Assembly: GCF_009494395.1 (NCBI RefSeq)
Contig: NZ_VZCB01000057.1
Coordinates: 44,782-108,781 of the forward strand
DNA length: 64,000 nucleotides
Direction: 5' to 3'
Origin: Segatella copri
GTDB taxonomy: Bacteria > Bacteroidota > Bacteroidia > Bacteroidales > Bacteroidaceae
Made by a program: the position numbers and the translations under genes. Shown piece after piece: positions 36,447-45,629 of the stretch. Numbering within the stretch: position 1 is the first letter of the stretch; every line of letters begins with the position of its first letter. The notes under the pieces are model-generated. The model had not been told where the DNA came from and made no database searches. It saw only the letters and a list, made by a program, of their open reading frames with translations.

Positions 36447-38441
36447 ATGAAGTACGGATTTATCAAGGTGGCGAGTGCCATTCCATCTGTCAAGGTGGGT
36501 GATGTGGTATTCAATGCTCAACAGATAGAAGATCTGATAGCCCAGGCTGAAGGCAAGGGCGTAGAGATCATTACTTTCCCGGAACTGTCCATTACGGGTT
36601 ATTCCTGTCAGGACCTTTTCCGCCAGCAGATGCTGCTGGAAACATCGGAGCAGGCGGTGATGATGCTGCTTGATTTCACACGCAAGCTAGATATCATCTC
36701 CATCGTCGGTGCACCGGTTGTGGCTGGTGACCTGCTGCTCAACTGCGGTATCGTCATCCAGCACGGACAGATCTTGGGTGTCGTGCCTAAGACCTATCTG
36801 CCTAACTACAGCGAGTTCTACGAGAAGCGCTGGTTTGCCTCTGCTCAGGACCTGAGAGACTGCGAAATCCGCTATGCCGGACACAAGGTGAAACTGACTC
36901 CGGATGTGCAGATATTCCAGACCTACGACGGCGTGCAGTTTGGCGTGGAGATCTGTGAGGATGTATGGGCTCCTGCTCCTCCAAGCAACAAGTTGGCATT
37001 GGCTGGAGCTGACCTTATCTTCAATCTCTCTGCCAGCGATGAACTCATCGGTAAGCACAATTATCTGAAGAGTCTTCTGAGTCAGCAGAGCGCCCGCACG
37101 ATGACCGGATACGTGTATAGTTCCTGCGGTTTCGGGGAAAGTACACAGGATGTTGTATATGGTGGAAATGCCCTGATTTATGAGAATGGAGTTTTACTTT
37201 CACAAAGTGAACGTTTCTCACTTGATCCTCAGATGGTTATCTCGCAGGTAGATGTAGAGAAACTCCGCTCGGAACGTCGTACAAATTCAACCTATGTGAA
37301 TGCCCAGCGCAACATCAAATATTCTGTTCTCGGAGGACAGTTCAATATCCGCAACATCGATGCAGATCCTACCGAGAATGAGCGTGAATTCGTGCTGGAG
37401 CGTGAGGTGAATCCGCATCCTTTTATTCCTGCCAGCAACGACATGAATGCCTCCTGCGAGGAGATATTCAATATCCAGCTGATGGGACTTGCCAAGCGCA
37501 TCGTCCATACCCATGCCAAGACCGTAGTGGTGGGTATCAGCGGCGGACTGGATTCTACGCTTGCCTTGCTCGTCTGCGTGAAGGCATTTGATAAACTGAA
37601 GATGAACCGCAAGGGTATCGTGGGCGTCACCATGCCTGGTTTCGGAACCACGGACAGAACCTACAACAATGCCATCTCACTGATGCAGAGCCTCGGTATC
37701 ACCATCAAGGAAATCAGCATCGCCAAGGCGGTAACCCAGCACTTCGAGGACATCGGTCATGATGCCAGCGTGCATGATGTAACCTATGAAAATTCGCAGG
37801 CACGTGAACGTACCCAGATCCTGATGGACTTGGCAAATAAGATGGGAGGAATGGTTATCGGTACCGGCGACCTCTCTGAGCTGGCTTTGGGATGGGCTAC
37901 CTATAATGGCGACCACATGAGCATGTATGGCGTGAATGCCAGCATCCCAAAGACCCTGATCCGTTATCTCGTAAACCATGTTGCCGAGAGTGGGGTAGAC
38001 GAGCAGAGCCGCATCACCCTTCGCGACATCATCGATACGCCAATCAGTCCTGAGCTGATTCCGGCAGATGAGAACGGTAATATCAAGCAGAAGACCGAAG
38101 ACCTGGTGGGACCATACGAGTTGCACGATTTCTTCCTCTACTACTTCCTTCGCTTCGGTTTCTGTCCAGCCAAGATCTACATGCTGGCAAAGAAGGCATT
38201 TATCGATACCGAGCTGGAGCGCGTGAAAATCAGCGACAACGATCCTGATTCCTATGATGAGGAGACCATCAAGAAGTGGCTGAAGACCTTCGTGAGGAGA
38301 TTCTTCAACCAGCAGTTCAAGCGCAGCTGTCTGCCTGATGGTCCGAAGGTGGGAAGCGTGAGCCTCAGTCCTCGTGGCGACTGGCGCATGCCTAGCGATG
38401 CTGCATCCACTATCTGGCTGCAGGAGGCGGAAAATTTATAA
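36447..38441 (+). CDS. nadE: Glutamine-dependent NAD+ synthetase
   Basis: 664 residues in two domains. N-terminal carbon-nitrogen hydrolase (glutaminase) with Glu in FPELSITGYS, Lys in KTYLPNYSEFYEKRWF and Cys in GVEICEDVWAP. C-terminal synthetase with P-loop VGISGGLDST (about 354-363), then GTGDLSELALGWATYNGD. Last step of NAD+ synthesis; nadC lies 6 kb further on the same strand. Terminator at 38476-38517. Confidence 0.96.
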   Translation: MKYGFIKVASAIPSVKVGDVVFNAQQIEDLIAQAEGKGVEIITFPELSITGYSCQDLFRQQMLLETSEQAVMMLLDFTRKLDIISIVGAPVVAGDLLLNCGIVIQHGQILGVVPKTYLPNYSEFYEKRWFASAQDLRDCEIRYAGHKVKLTPDVQIFQTYDGVQFGVEICEDVWAPAPPSNKLALAGADLIFNLSASDELIGKHNYLKSLLSQQSARTMTGYVYSSCGFGESTQDVVYGGNALIYENGVLLSQSERFSLDPQMVISQVDVEKLRSERRTNSTYVNAQRNIKYSVLGGQFNIRNIDADPTENEREFVLEREVNPHPFIPASNDMNASCEEIFNIQLMGLAKRIVHTHAKTVVVGISGGLDSTLALLVCVKAFDKLKMNRKGIVGVTMPGFGTTDRTYNNAISLMQSLGITIKEISIAKAVTQHFEDIGHDASVHDVTYENSQARERTQILMDLANKMGGMVIGTGDLSELALGWATYNGDHMSMYGVNASIPKTLIRYLVNHVAESGVDEQSRITLRDIIDTPISPELIPADENGNIKQKTEDLVGPYELHDFFLYYFLRFGFCPAKIYMLAKKAFIDTELERVKISDNDPDSYDEETIKKWLKTFVRRFFNQQFKRSCLPDGPKVGSVSLSPRGDWRMPSDAASTIWLQEAENL

Positions 38442-38475
38442 TACATGGCAGCGAAGTTTTAATAAAACGGGAAAT

Positions 38476-38517
38476 AAAAAGTTAGGAGTCGGGGCGCTGT
38501 TCCAACTCCTAACTTTT
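38476..38517 (+). terminator. nadE terminator
   Basis: AAAAAGTTAGGAGT and ACTCCTAACTTTTT perfect 14-bp arms around a GC-rich loop. Confidence 0.88.
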
Positions 38518-38557
38518 TCGTTTATAATAAAATAATTATATAAAAAGTCTTTCTATT

Positions 38558-38589
38558 TTTGGGTAAAACATATTTTTTTTGTAACTTTG
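38558..38589 (+). promoter_or_regulatory. ileS promoter
   Basis: TTTG (38558-38561), 20-bp spacer, TAACTTTG (38582-38589), 40 bp before the start. Confidence 0.85.
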
Positions 38590-38629
38590 CGCCCAAAAGT
38601 AAAAACAATATAAAATTTAAATTGATAAT

Positions 38630-41600
38630 ATGGCTAAGAAATTTGCCGAGCACAACGGTCTGAATTTGACTCAGACAAACAATGACGTACTAGCAGCGTG
38701 GGAGAAAAACGATATCTTCCACAAGTCTATCGACGAGCGTGAAGGCTGCCCTCAGTTTATCTTCTTTGAGGGACCTCCATCAGCTAATGGCCACCCGGGT
38801 ATTCACCACGTGTTGGCACGTAGTATCAAGGATACATTCAACAGATACAAGACCATGAAGGGCTTCCAGGTTCACCGCAAGGCGGGATGGGATACCCACG
38901 GACTCCCTGTTGAACTCGGTGTCGAGAAGGAACTCGGCATCACCAAGAAGGATATCGACAACAAGGCTTCTGAGAAGTATATCTCTACTGAGGATTACAA
39001 CCACAAGTGTCGCGAGAACGTGATGAAGTTCACCGCTGAGTGGCGCGAGTTGACCGAGAAGATGGGTTACTTCGTAGATCTCGATCATCCTTATATCACC
39101 TACGATAACAAGTATATCGAGACTCTCTGGTGGCTCCTCAAGCAGCTCTACAACAAGGGCCTGCTCTACAAGGGTTACACCATCCAGCCATACTCTCCAG
39201 GTGCAGGTACAGGCTTGAGCTCTCACGAGTTGAACCAGCCTGGCTGCTATCGCGATGTTAAGGACCTCACAACCACAGCCCAGTTCCTCATCAAGGATCC
39301 TAAGGCTGAGTGGACCAAGTGGGGCAAGCCATACTTCATCGCATGGACCACTACACCTTGGACTTTGCCATCTAACGTGGCTCTCTGTGTGGGTCCTAAG
39401 ATTGACTATGTAGCTATCGAGACCTACAACCTCTACAATGGCGAGCCTATGACACTCGTGATGGCTGAGGCTTTGGTAGGTTCTTATCTGAAGGCAGACC
39501 AGGAGTGCAAGGAGGGCGATCTCCTTCCATTCGACAAGGAGAAGAAGCAGTGCCCATGGCGCATTATCGACCACATGAAGGGTACCGACCTCGAAGGCAT
39601 GCACTACGAGCAGCTCCTGCCATGGGTGAAGCCATGCGAGAAGGTAGATGCTTTTGCTCCAGCTTTCGTTGCAGAATATGCTGCTGCTCATCCTGAGAAG
39701 GTATTCGCTTCTGAGGATGGTCGCGATAAGTTCGTTGAGATGGATAGCGAGGCTTTCCGCGTAATCCTCGGCGACTATGTTACTACCGATGACGGTACTG
39801 GTATCGTGCACATCGCTCCTACATTCGGTGCCGATGATGCCAAGGTGGCTAAGGATGCCAACATCCCAGCCCTCTACCTTATTAATAAGAAGGGTGAGAC
39901 CCGCCCAATGGTTGACCTGCAGGGTAAGTTCTATCTCATCGAAGACCTCGATGACAACTTCGTGAACGCTTGCGTCAACAAGGAGGCATACGCTCATCAC
40001 GCAGGCGACTACGTGAAGAATGCCTACGACCCACAGTTTAATGTGGATGGTGTTTGGGACAAGAAGGCTTCTGATAAGGCCGAAGACCTGAACATCGTAC
40101 TCTGCTACGAGTTGAAGCAGGAGGGCAAGGCTTTCAAGAGCGAGAAGCACGTGCACAACTATCCTCACTGCTGGCGTACCGACAAGCCTATCCTCTACTA
40201 CCCATTGGATAGCTGGTTTATCAAGGATACCGCCCGCAAGGAGCGCATGGTAGAACTCAACAAGACCATCAACTGGCAGCCAGAGAGCACCGGTACAGGC
40301 CGTTTCGGCAACTGGCTCGAGAACCTGAACGACTGGAACCTTTCACGTTCCCGCTTCTGGGGTACTCCATTGCCAATCTGGCGTGACGAGAACCGTGGCG
40401 AGAAGTGCATCGGCAGTCTTGAGGAGCTGTATGCTGAAATCGAGAAGTCTGTGGCTGCAGGCATCATGCAGAGCAACCCACTGAAGGAGAATGGTTTCGT
40501 TCCTGGCGACTACAGTCAGGAGAACTATGATAAGATTGACCTCCACCGTCCATACGTTGACAAGATTGTATTGGTTAATGAGGAGGGCAAGCCAATGTAT
40601 CGTGAGAGCGACCTCATCGACGTTTGGTTCGATTCAGGTTCAATGCCTTACGCCCAGCTCCACTACCCATTCGAGGGAGAGATGGCCCGTGGCACAGAGG
40701 CAGACCGCGATGCACTCATCCACAGCACCTACGAGGGATATGCTATTCCTCCTAAGTTCTATCCAGCCGACTTCATCAACGAGGGCGTGGATCAGACCCG
40801 TGGATGGTTCTTCACCCTGCACGCCATCGCTACTATGGTATTCGATAGCGTAGCCTTCAAGAACGTAATCTCTTCTGGTCTCGTTCTCGATGCTAAGGGC
40901 AACAAGATGAGTAAGCACGTGGGCAATGTGACCAACCCATTCGAGATGATCGATAAGTATGGTGCCGACCCTGTTCGTTTCTATATGATGACCAACAGCG
41001 AGCCTTGGGACAACCTCAAGTTCGACCCTAACGGTGTAGATGAGACCCGTCGCAAGTTCTTCGGTACCTTATATAATACCTACAGTTTCTTCGCCCTCTA
41101 TGCTAATGTAGATGGTTTCGATGCTGAGGCTGCTCAGGTGCCATTCGAGAAGCGCCCAGAGATTGACCGCTGGATTCTCTCTTCACTCAATACCCTCATC
41201 AAGGGCGTTGACAGAGAGTTGGCTGGCTATGATCCAACCCGTGCAGGCCGTCTCATCGATGCATTCGTAAACGATGACCTCTCTAACTGGTACGTTCGTC
41301 TGAACCGTAAACGTTTCTGGGGTAAGGAGATGAGCGAGGACAAGTTGAGCGCTTACCAGACTCTCTATAGCTGCTTGATGACAGTGGCTAAGCTGCTGGC
41401 ACCATTCGCTCCATTCTATGCAGACGAGTTGTATCACGACTTGGGCGGCGAGTTGGAGAGCGTACACCTCGACAAGTTCCCAGTAGCTGATGAAGCTGCT
41501 ATCGATGCCGACCTGGAGGAGCGTATGGCCATCGCCCAGAAGATTACTTCTATGGTATTGGCATTGCGCCGCAAGGTGAACATCAAGGTTCGTCAGCCAC

Positions 41601-42241
41601 TCCAGCAGATCATGATTCCAGCCGTAGATGATGTGCAGAAGGCACACATCGAGGCAGTAGCCGGACTGTTGAAGAACGAGGTGAACGTGAAGGAGGTTAA
41701 CTTCATTGAGGGTCAGGGTATTCTCGTTAAGAAGGTGAAGTGTAACTTCAGAGTGATGGGTAAGAAGTTCGGCAAGCTGATGAAGGGTGTTGCAGCCCAG
41801 ATGTCAGCACTCGATCAGGACCAGATTGCAGCCTTCGAGAAGGCAGGCAACATCACATTGAATATCGACGGACAGGAAGCCGTGGTAGAGGTAGCCGACG
41901 TGGAGATTATCTCTGAGGATATCCCAGGATGGCTCGTTTCTAACGAGGGCAATCTGACCGTTGCACTTGAGGTAGAGTTGACCCCTGAATTGAAGAAGGA
42001 GGGTATGGCTCGTGAGCTGATCAACCGTATCCAGAACCTCCGCAAGGAGACTGGACTGGAGATTACCGACCGCATCAACGTAACTGTGGCTCCTAACGAG
42101 GAGACCAATGCAGCTATCGAGGCATTCGGCGACTACATTAAGGGGCAGGTATTGGCAGACAGCATCGAAATCGGTGACAACGCAGGTGTTGAGACCGAGT
42201 TTGATGACTTTAAGTTGAACATTCTTGTAGAGAAGAATTAA
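38630..42241 (+). CDS. ileS: Isoleucyl-tRNA synthetase
   Basis: 1203 residues, class I synthetase. Signature NGHPGIHH (53-60) stands for HIGH and KMSKH (about 759) for KMSKS. CP1 editing domain with TTTPWTLPSNVA and DDGTGIVHIAPTFG. C-terminus lacks the Cys-rich zinc knuckle of E. coli IleRS. This length and ending suit the long IleRS form, part of which is naturally resistant to mupirocin; resistance is not proven here. Opens a block with dksA-like, lspA, DUF4296, orf72 and nadC genes. Confidence 0.96.
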   Translation: MAKKFAEHNGLNLTQTNNDVLAAWEKNDIFHKSIDEREGCPQFIFFEGPPSANGHPGIHHVLARSIKDTFNRYKTMKGFQVHRKAGWDTHGLPVELGVEKELGITKKDIDNKASEKYISTEDYNHKCRENVMKFTAEWRELTEKMGYFVDLDHPYITYDNKYIETLWWLLKQLYNKGLLYKGYTIQPYSPGAGTGLSSHELNQPGCYRDVKDLTTTAQFLIKDPKAEWTKWGKPYFIAWTTTPWTLPSNVALCVGPKIDYVAIETYNLYNGEPMTLVMAEALVGSYLKADQECKEGDLLPFDKEKKQCPWRIIDHMKGTDLEGMHYEQLLPWVKPCEKVDAFAPAFVAEYAAAHPEKVFASEDGRDKFVEMDSEAFRVILGDYVTTDDGTGIVHIAPTFGADDAKVAKDANIPALYLINKKGETRPMVDLQGKFYLIEDLDDNFVNACVNKEAYAHHAGDYVKNAYDPQFNVDGVWDKKASDKAEDLNIVLCYELKQEGKAFKSEKHVHNYPHCWRTDKPILYYPLDSWFIKDTARKERMVELNKTINWQPESTGTGRFGNWLENLNDWNLSRSRFWGTPLPIWRDENRGEKCIGSLEELYAEIEKSVAAGIMQSNPLKENGFVPGDYSQENYDKIDLHRPYVDKIVLVNEEGKPMYRESDLIDVWFDSGSMPYAQLHYPFEGEMARGTEADRDALIHSTYEGYAIPPKFYPADFINEGVDQTRGWFFTLHAIATMVFDSVAFKNVISSGLVLDAKGNKMSKHVGNVTNPFEMIDKYGADPVRFYMMTNSEPWDNLKFDPNGVDETRRKFFGTLYNTYSFFALYANVDGFDAEAAQVPFEKRPEIDRWILSSLNTLIKGVDRELAGYDPTRAGRLIDAFVNDDLSNWYVRLNRKRFWGKEMSEDKLSAYQTLYSCLMTVAKLLAPFAPFYADELYHDLGGELESVHLDKFPVADEAAIDADLEERMAIAQKITSMVLALRRKVNIKVRQPLQQIMIPAVDDVQKAHIEAVAGLLKNEVNVKEVNFIEGQGILVKKVKCNFRVMGKKFGKLMKGVAAQMSALDQDQIAAFEKAGNITLNIDGQEAVVEVADVEIISEDIPGWLVSNEGNLTVALEVELTPELKKEGMARELINRIQNLRKETGLEITDRINVTVAPNEETNAAIEAFGDYIKGQVLADSIEIGDNAGVETEFDDFKLNILVEKN

Positions 42242-42357
42242 ATAAGCTAGGAGTTAGAAGTTGGGAGTTCGGAGTTTTACCAAAACTGCTTACTTCTAAC
42301 TTCTAATACCTTAATAGCTAGACAACATTAATAATAACTTTTAACAAAAGAACATCT

Positions 42358-42741
42358 ATGGCTAACGAAAAAGCACGTTATAGCGATGAGGATCTCGCTG
42401 AGTTCCGCGCTATCATTGAAGAGAAATTAAAGGTGGCAAAGCAGACCTACAGAGACTGTATGGCTCAGCTTAATCACTCTGATAGTAATGATGTGGTAGA
42501 TACATCACCAACCTACAAGGCCCTGGAGGAGGGAAGCGAGGCACAGAGCAAGGAGGAAATCATCCAGATGGCTCAGCGCCAGCAGAAGTTTATCAAGGGA
42601 TTGGAGGCTGCGTTGATTCGCATCGAGAACAAGACCTACGGTATCGACCGCGAGACAGGTGAGCTGATTCCTAAGGAGCGATTGCGTGCTGTACCTCATG
42701 CCACATTGAGTGTAGCTTCCAAGGAAGCAAGAAAACATTAA
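42358..42741 (+). CDS. TraR/DksA-family protein without zinc cysteines
   Basis: 127 residues: N-terminal helical hairpin with an acidic Asp region (NDVVDTSPTY), then C-terminal YGIDRETGELIPKERLRAVP, which has the family's spacing but D, T, L and S where Cys would bind zinc. DksA-like proteins enter the RNA polymerase secondary channel and act with ppGpp. It lies 3 bp before lspA. Confidence 0.88.
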   Translation: MANEKARYSDEDLAEFRAIIEEKLKVAKQTYRDCMAQLNHSDSNDVVDTSPTYKALEEGSEAQSKEEIIQMAQRQQKFIKGLEAALIRIENKTYGIDRETGELIPKERLRAVPHATLSVASKEARKH

Positions 42742-42744
42742 TAA

Positions 42745-43473
42745 ATGGAGAAAAATAGTAAATTACATATCGGTTGGCTCGTCACCGCAATGATGGTTGT
42801 ACTTTTGATTATCGATCAGATTATCAAGTTGTACATCAAGACCCATTTTTGCCTTGGCGAGTCTGTTCGTGTTACAGATTGGTTTTTTATAGAGTTCATA
42901 GAGAACAATGGTATGGCCTGGGGCATGACGTTTATCGGCAAGTTCTGGCTGAGTATGCTGCGCCTCACCGCCATCTGTGTTCTGTTGTGGTATTTGTGCC
43001 ACATCATCAAGTCGGGAAAGCATCGGAAGCTGTATATCATCCTGGTAGCTCTGGTCACAACCGGAGCCATTGGTAATATCATCGACTCCATGTTCTACGG
43101 TCTCATCTTTACAGCAGCTTCGCCTTATTATGTATCTTATCAGGTTCCTTTTGGCGATGGTTATGCTCCTTTCCTGATGGGTAAGGTTGTAGATATGTTC
43201 CGCTTCCCATTCTTTAGCTATACCTGGCCTGAATGGGTGCCTTTCCTTGGAGGTCAGCATGGTGTCTTTTTTGATCCTGTTTTCAATCTGGCTGATGCCT
43301 GTGTCTCTGTCGGTATTATCTCTATGCTTCTTTTCTGCCGTAAGGAACTGGAAAGTCTGGGAGATGGAAAGAAGAAAGCTAAGTCTGCTGATGAAGAACA
43401 GGACATGACTGCTGAAGAAAAGAATCATGTAGAGGTTGCTAAAGAGTATAGTGCTCAAAACAAGGAGGATTAG
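42745..43473 (+). CDS. lspA: Lipoprotein signal peptidase (signal peptidase II)
   Basis: 242 residues, four membrane segments. Catalytic Asp in GNIIDSMFYG and in FNLADACVSVG, and the NNGMAWG loop after helix 1. About 50 residues are inserted between the two catalytic Asp segments and a charged tail follows residue 215, both typical for Bacteroidota (E. coli 164 residues). It removes signal peptides from prolipoproteins such as the several encoded in this window. Confidence 0.94.
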   Translation: MEKNSKLHIGWLVTAMMVVLLIIDQIIKLYIKTHFCLGESVRVTDWFFIEFIENNGMAWGMTFIGKFWLSMLRLTAICVLLWYLCHIIKSGKHRKLYIILVALVTTGAIGNIIDSMFYGLIFTAASPYYVSYQVPFGDGYAPFLMGKVVDMFRFPFFSYTWPEWVPFLGGQHGVFFDPVFNLADACVSVGIISMLLFCRKELESLGDGKKKAKSADEEQDMTAEEKNHVEVAKEYSAQNKED

Positions 43474-43477
43474 TCTT

Positions 43478-44428
43478 ATGAAAAAATCATTCATCTATCT
43501 GTGTTTCCTGGTTGGTATCGTATGTCTGATGGAGATGATGGCTTCATGTAAGCCGTCGCTTCCTGGTGATGTGCTTTCTAAGGGCCAGATGACAGATATT
43601 CTTTACGATTATCATTTGGCGCTGTCCATGGCGCATACCAAGGAAGGTGGCGACAAGGGAGAGAGTCTGACCTATCGTGAGGCGGTTCTGAAGAAGCATG
43701 ATGTTACGTCAGCTGAGTTTGACAGCTCTATGGTTTTTTACATGCGACATACGGAACTGTTGAAGGATGTCTATAAAGACTTGGCCGACCGTCTGGGTAA
43801 TGAGACTGAAGCGCTTGGTGGAAGTAGCCATGCTGGTGCAGATTTCAACACCTTGTCAGCTACTGGTGATACGGCTAATATCTGGAGTTATGCCCGTTCT
43901 ATGGTCTTCAGTACTATTCAGCCATATAATGTCTTCAGTTTTAAGATGGAAGCTGATACCGCCTACCACAAGGGCGACTGCTTGATGCTGGATTTCGATT
44001 CCCAGTTCATCTATCAGGATGGTATTCGTGATGGTATCGCCTTGTTGGCTGTTGAATTCACCAATGATAGTGTTGCTCAGTCTATCATCCATATCTCCGG
44101 CTCCCAGCATTATTCTATGCAGATTAAGGATAATGAGAATCTTGGAATCAAGCAGGTAAAGGGATACTTTATGCTGAGTGATGGTGGTTTCGCAACGAAT
44201 GAAACTTCCGAATCTACTCTCAAGCTGATGTTCCTTGAGCATATCCGACTCATCAGAATGCATGCCAAGAAGGAAGATAAGGCGAAGGACTCTGCTTCTA
44301 AAGACAGTACCAAGGTAGATTCTCTGAAGCCTATTCCTATCGATCATGGAGCAAGACCGATGCTCAACCAGCCGCTTCCTTCTCCAAATGGGAAACAGCT
44401 GCGTCCGGTAGAAATGAAGGTAGAGTAG
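43478..44428 (+). CDS. DUF4296 lipoprotein
   Basis: 316 residues from the ATG at 43478, which has an AAGGAGG site before it; an upstream start would overlap lspA. Lipobox MASC, then DUF4296 (PGDVLSKGQMTDILYDYHLA and helical KDVYKDLADRL), a beta-rich half, and a Lys/Ser/Pro-rich tail. Probably a periplasmic, outer-membrane-anchored protein. Its gene follows lspA in most Bacteroidales, a suggestive but unexplained linkage. Confidence 0.85.
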   Translation: MKKSFIYLCFLVGIVCLMEMMASCKPSLPGDVLSKGQMTDILYDYHLALSMAHTKEGGDKGESLTYREAVLKKHDVTSAEFDSSMVFYMRHTELLKDVYKDLADRLGNETEALGGSSHAGADFNTLSATGDTANIWSYARSMVFSTIQPYNVFSFKMEADTAYHKGDCLMLDFDSQFIYQDGIRDGIALLAVEFTNDSVAQSIIHISGSQHYSMQIKDNENLGIKQVKGYFMLSDGGFATNETSESTLKLMFLEHIRLIRMHAKKEDKAKDSASKDSTKVDSLKPIPIDHGARPMLNQPLPSPNGKQLRPVEMKVE

Positions 44429-44432
44429 GCTG

Positions 44433-44651
44433 ATGGAAATAAGAAGATGTGGAGCGCATGTCGTTAGCCTTCCTGATGGTACCCAGCTTCTTCAGGCCGT
44501 TGTTGAACTGGAAGATAGCAGGGTAGTCAACTATTATGAATTTCGGGATGAACTGCCGATGACGGAATGGCTAGGCGGTGAAATTCGAATCATCATAGAC
44601 GAGGAAGGTATCCGACGTGCCTATTGGAAGGGGAAGAGAATTGATAATTAA
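44433..44651 (+). CDS. Conserved small protein, 72 residues
   Basis: A compact beta-rich protein (CGAHVVSLPDGTQLLQAVVE ... EIRIIIDEEGIRRAYWKGKR) with no signal or membrane segment. It starts four bases after the DUF4296 gene and probably shares its message. Function unknown. Confidence 0.7.
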   Translation: MEIRRCGAHVVSLPDGTQLLQAVVELEDSRVVNYYEFRDELPMTEWLGGEIRIIIDEEGIRRAYWKGKRIDN

Positions 44652-44705
44652 GAAATCTCCCCCCAAAAAGTAAACATGAAACATTAAACAATAAACATTT
44701 ATAAT

Positions 44706-45557
44706 ATGTTAAGCGTAGATCAATTAGAAGACAAGTTGATAGACTTGGCATTTGCTGAGGATATCGGTGACGGCGACCACACAACCTTGTGTTGTATCCC
44801 AGAGGACGCCATGGGTAAGAGTCATTTGCTCATCAAGGAAGATGGCGTTTTGGCTGGTGTTGAAATGGCAAAGAAGGTATTTGCCCGCTTTGACCCTACC
44901 ATGAAGGTGGAGGTGTTGCTGCAGGACGGTACCCATGTCAAGAAGGGCGACATCGCCATGATTGTTGAAGGCAAGACCCGTTCTCTGCTTCAGACTGAGC
45001 GTCTCATGCTCAACATCATGCAGCGTATGAGTGGTATTGCTACCATGACCGCTAAGTATGTTAAGCGCCTCGAAGGTACCAAGACTCACATCCTCGACAC
45101 CCGTAAGACCACTCCAGGTCTCCGTATGTTGGAGAAGCAGGCTGTGAAGATTGGTGGTGGTATGAACCATCGTATCGGTCTCTTCGATATGATTCTTCTC
45201 AAGGACAACCATATCGACTTCGCTGGCGGTATCGACAACGCTATCGACCGTTGCCATGCTTATCTCAAGGAGAAGGGTCTCGACCTGAAGATTGAAATCG
45301 AGGTTCGCAGCTTCGATGAGCTCGACCAGGTATTGAAGCACGGTGGTGTCGACCGTATCATGCTCGACAACTTCTCTGTGCCTGATACCAAGAAGGCTGT
45401 AGATATCATTGCTGGCAAGTATGAGACAGAGTCATCTGGCGGTATCACCTACGATACTATCCGTGACTATGCAGAGCAGGGTGTTGATTTCATCTCAGTT
45501 GGTGCCTTGACACATAGTGTAAAGGGCTTGGATATGAGCTTCAAGGCTTGTGAGTAA
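44706..45557 (+). CDS. nadC: Nicotinate-nucleotide pyrophosphorylase (carboxylating)
   Basis: 283 residues; quinolinate plus PRPP gives nicotinate mononucleotide in de novo NAD synthesis. N-terminal FAEDIGDGDHTT, QRMSGIAT, DTRKTTPGLRMLEKQAVKIG and LLKDNHI, with C-terminal DFISVGALTHSVKGLDMS. All active-site basic residues are present. Confidence 0.95.
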   Translation: MLSVDQLEDKLIDLAFAEDIGDGDHTTLCCIPEDAMGKSHLLIKEDGVLAGVEMAKKVFARFDPTMKVEVLLQDGTHVKKGDIAMIVEGKTRSLLQTERLMLNIMQRMSGIATMTAKYVKRLEGTKTHILDTRKTTPGLRMLEKQAVKIGGGMNHRIGLFDMILLKDNHIDFAGGIDNAIDRCHAYLKEKGLDLKIEIEVRSFDELDQVLKHGGVDRIMLDNFSVPDTKKAVDIIAGKYETESSGGITYDTIRDYAEQGVDFISVGALTHSVKGLDMSFKACE

Positions 45558-45629
45558 GTGAAGAATGAAGAGGGAAGAGTAAAGAATTCTATTGCTCTTC
45601 TCTCTATATTATAAATAAAGGTATATTTT

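Noticed and set aside
38780..40168. 462-residue minus-strand frame inside ileS
   Set aside because: Antisense shadow; ileS is intact over the whole stretch.
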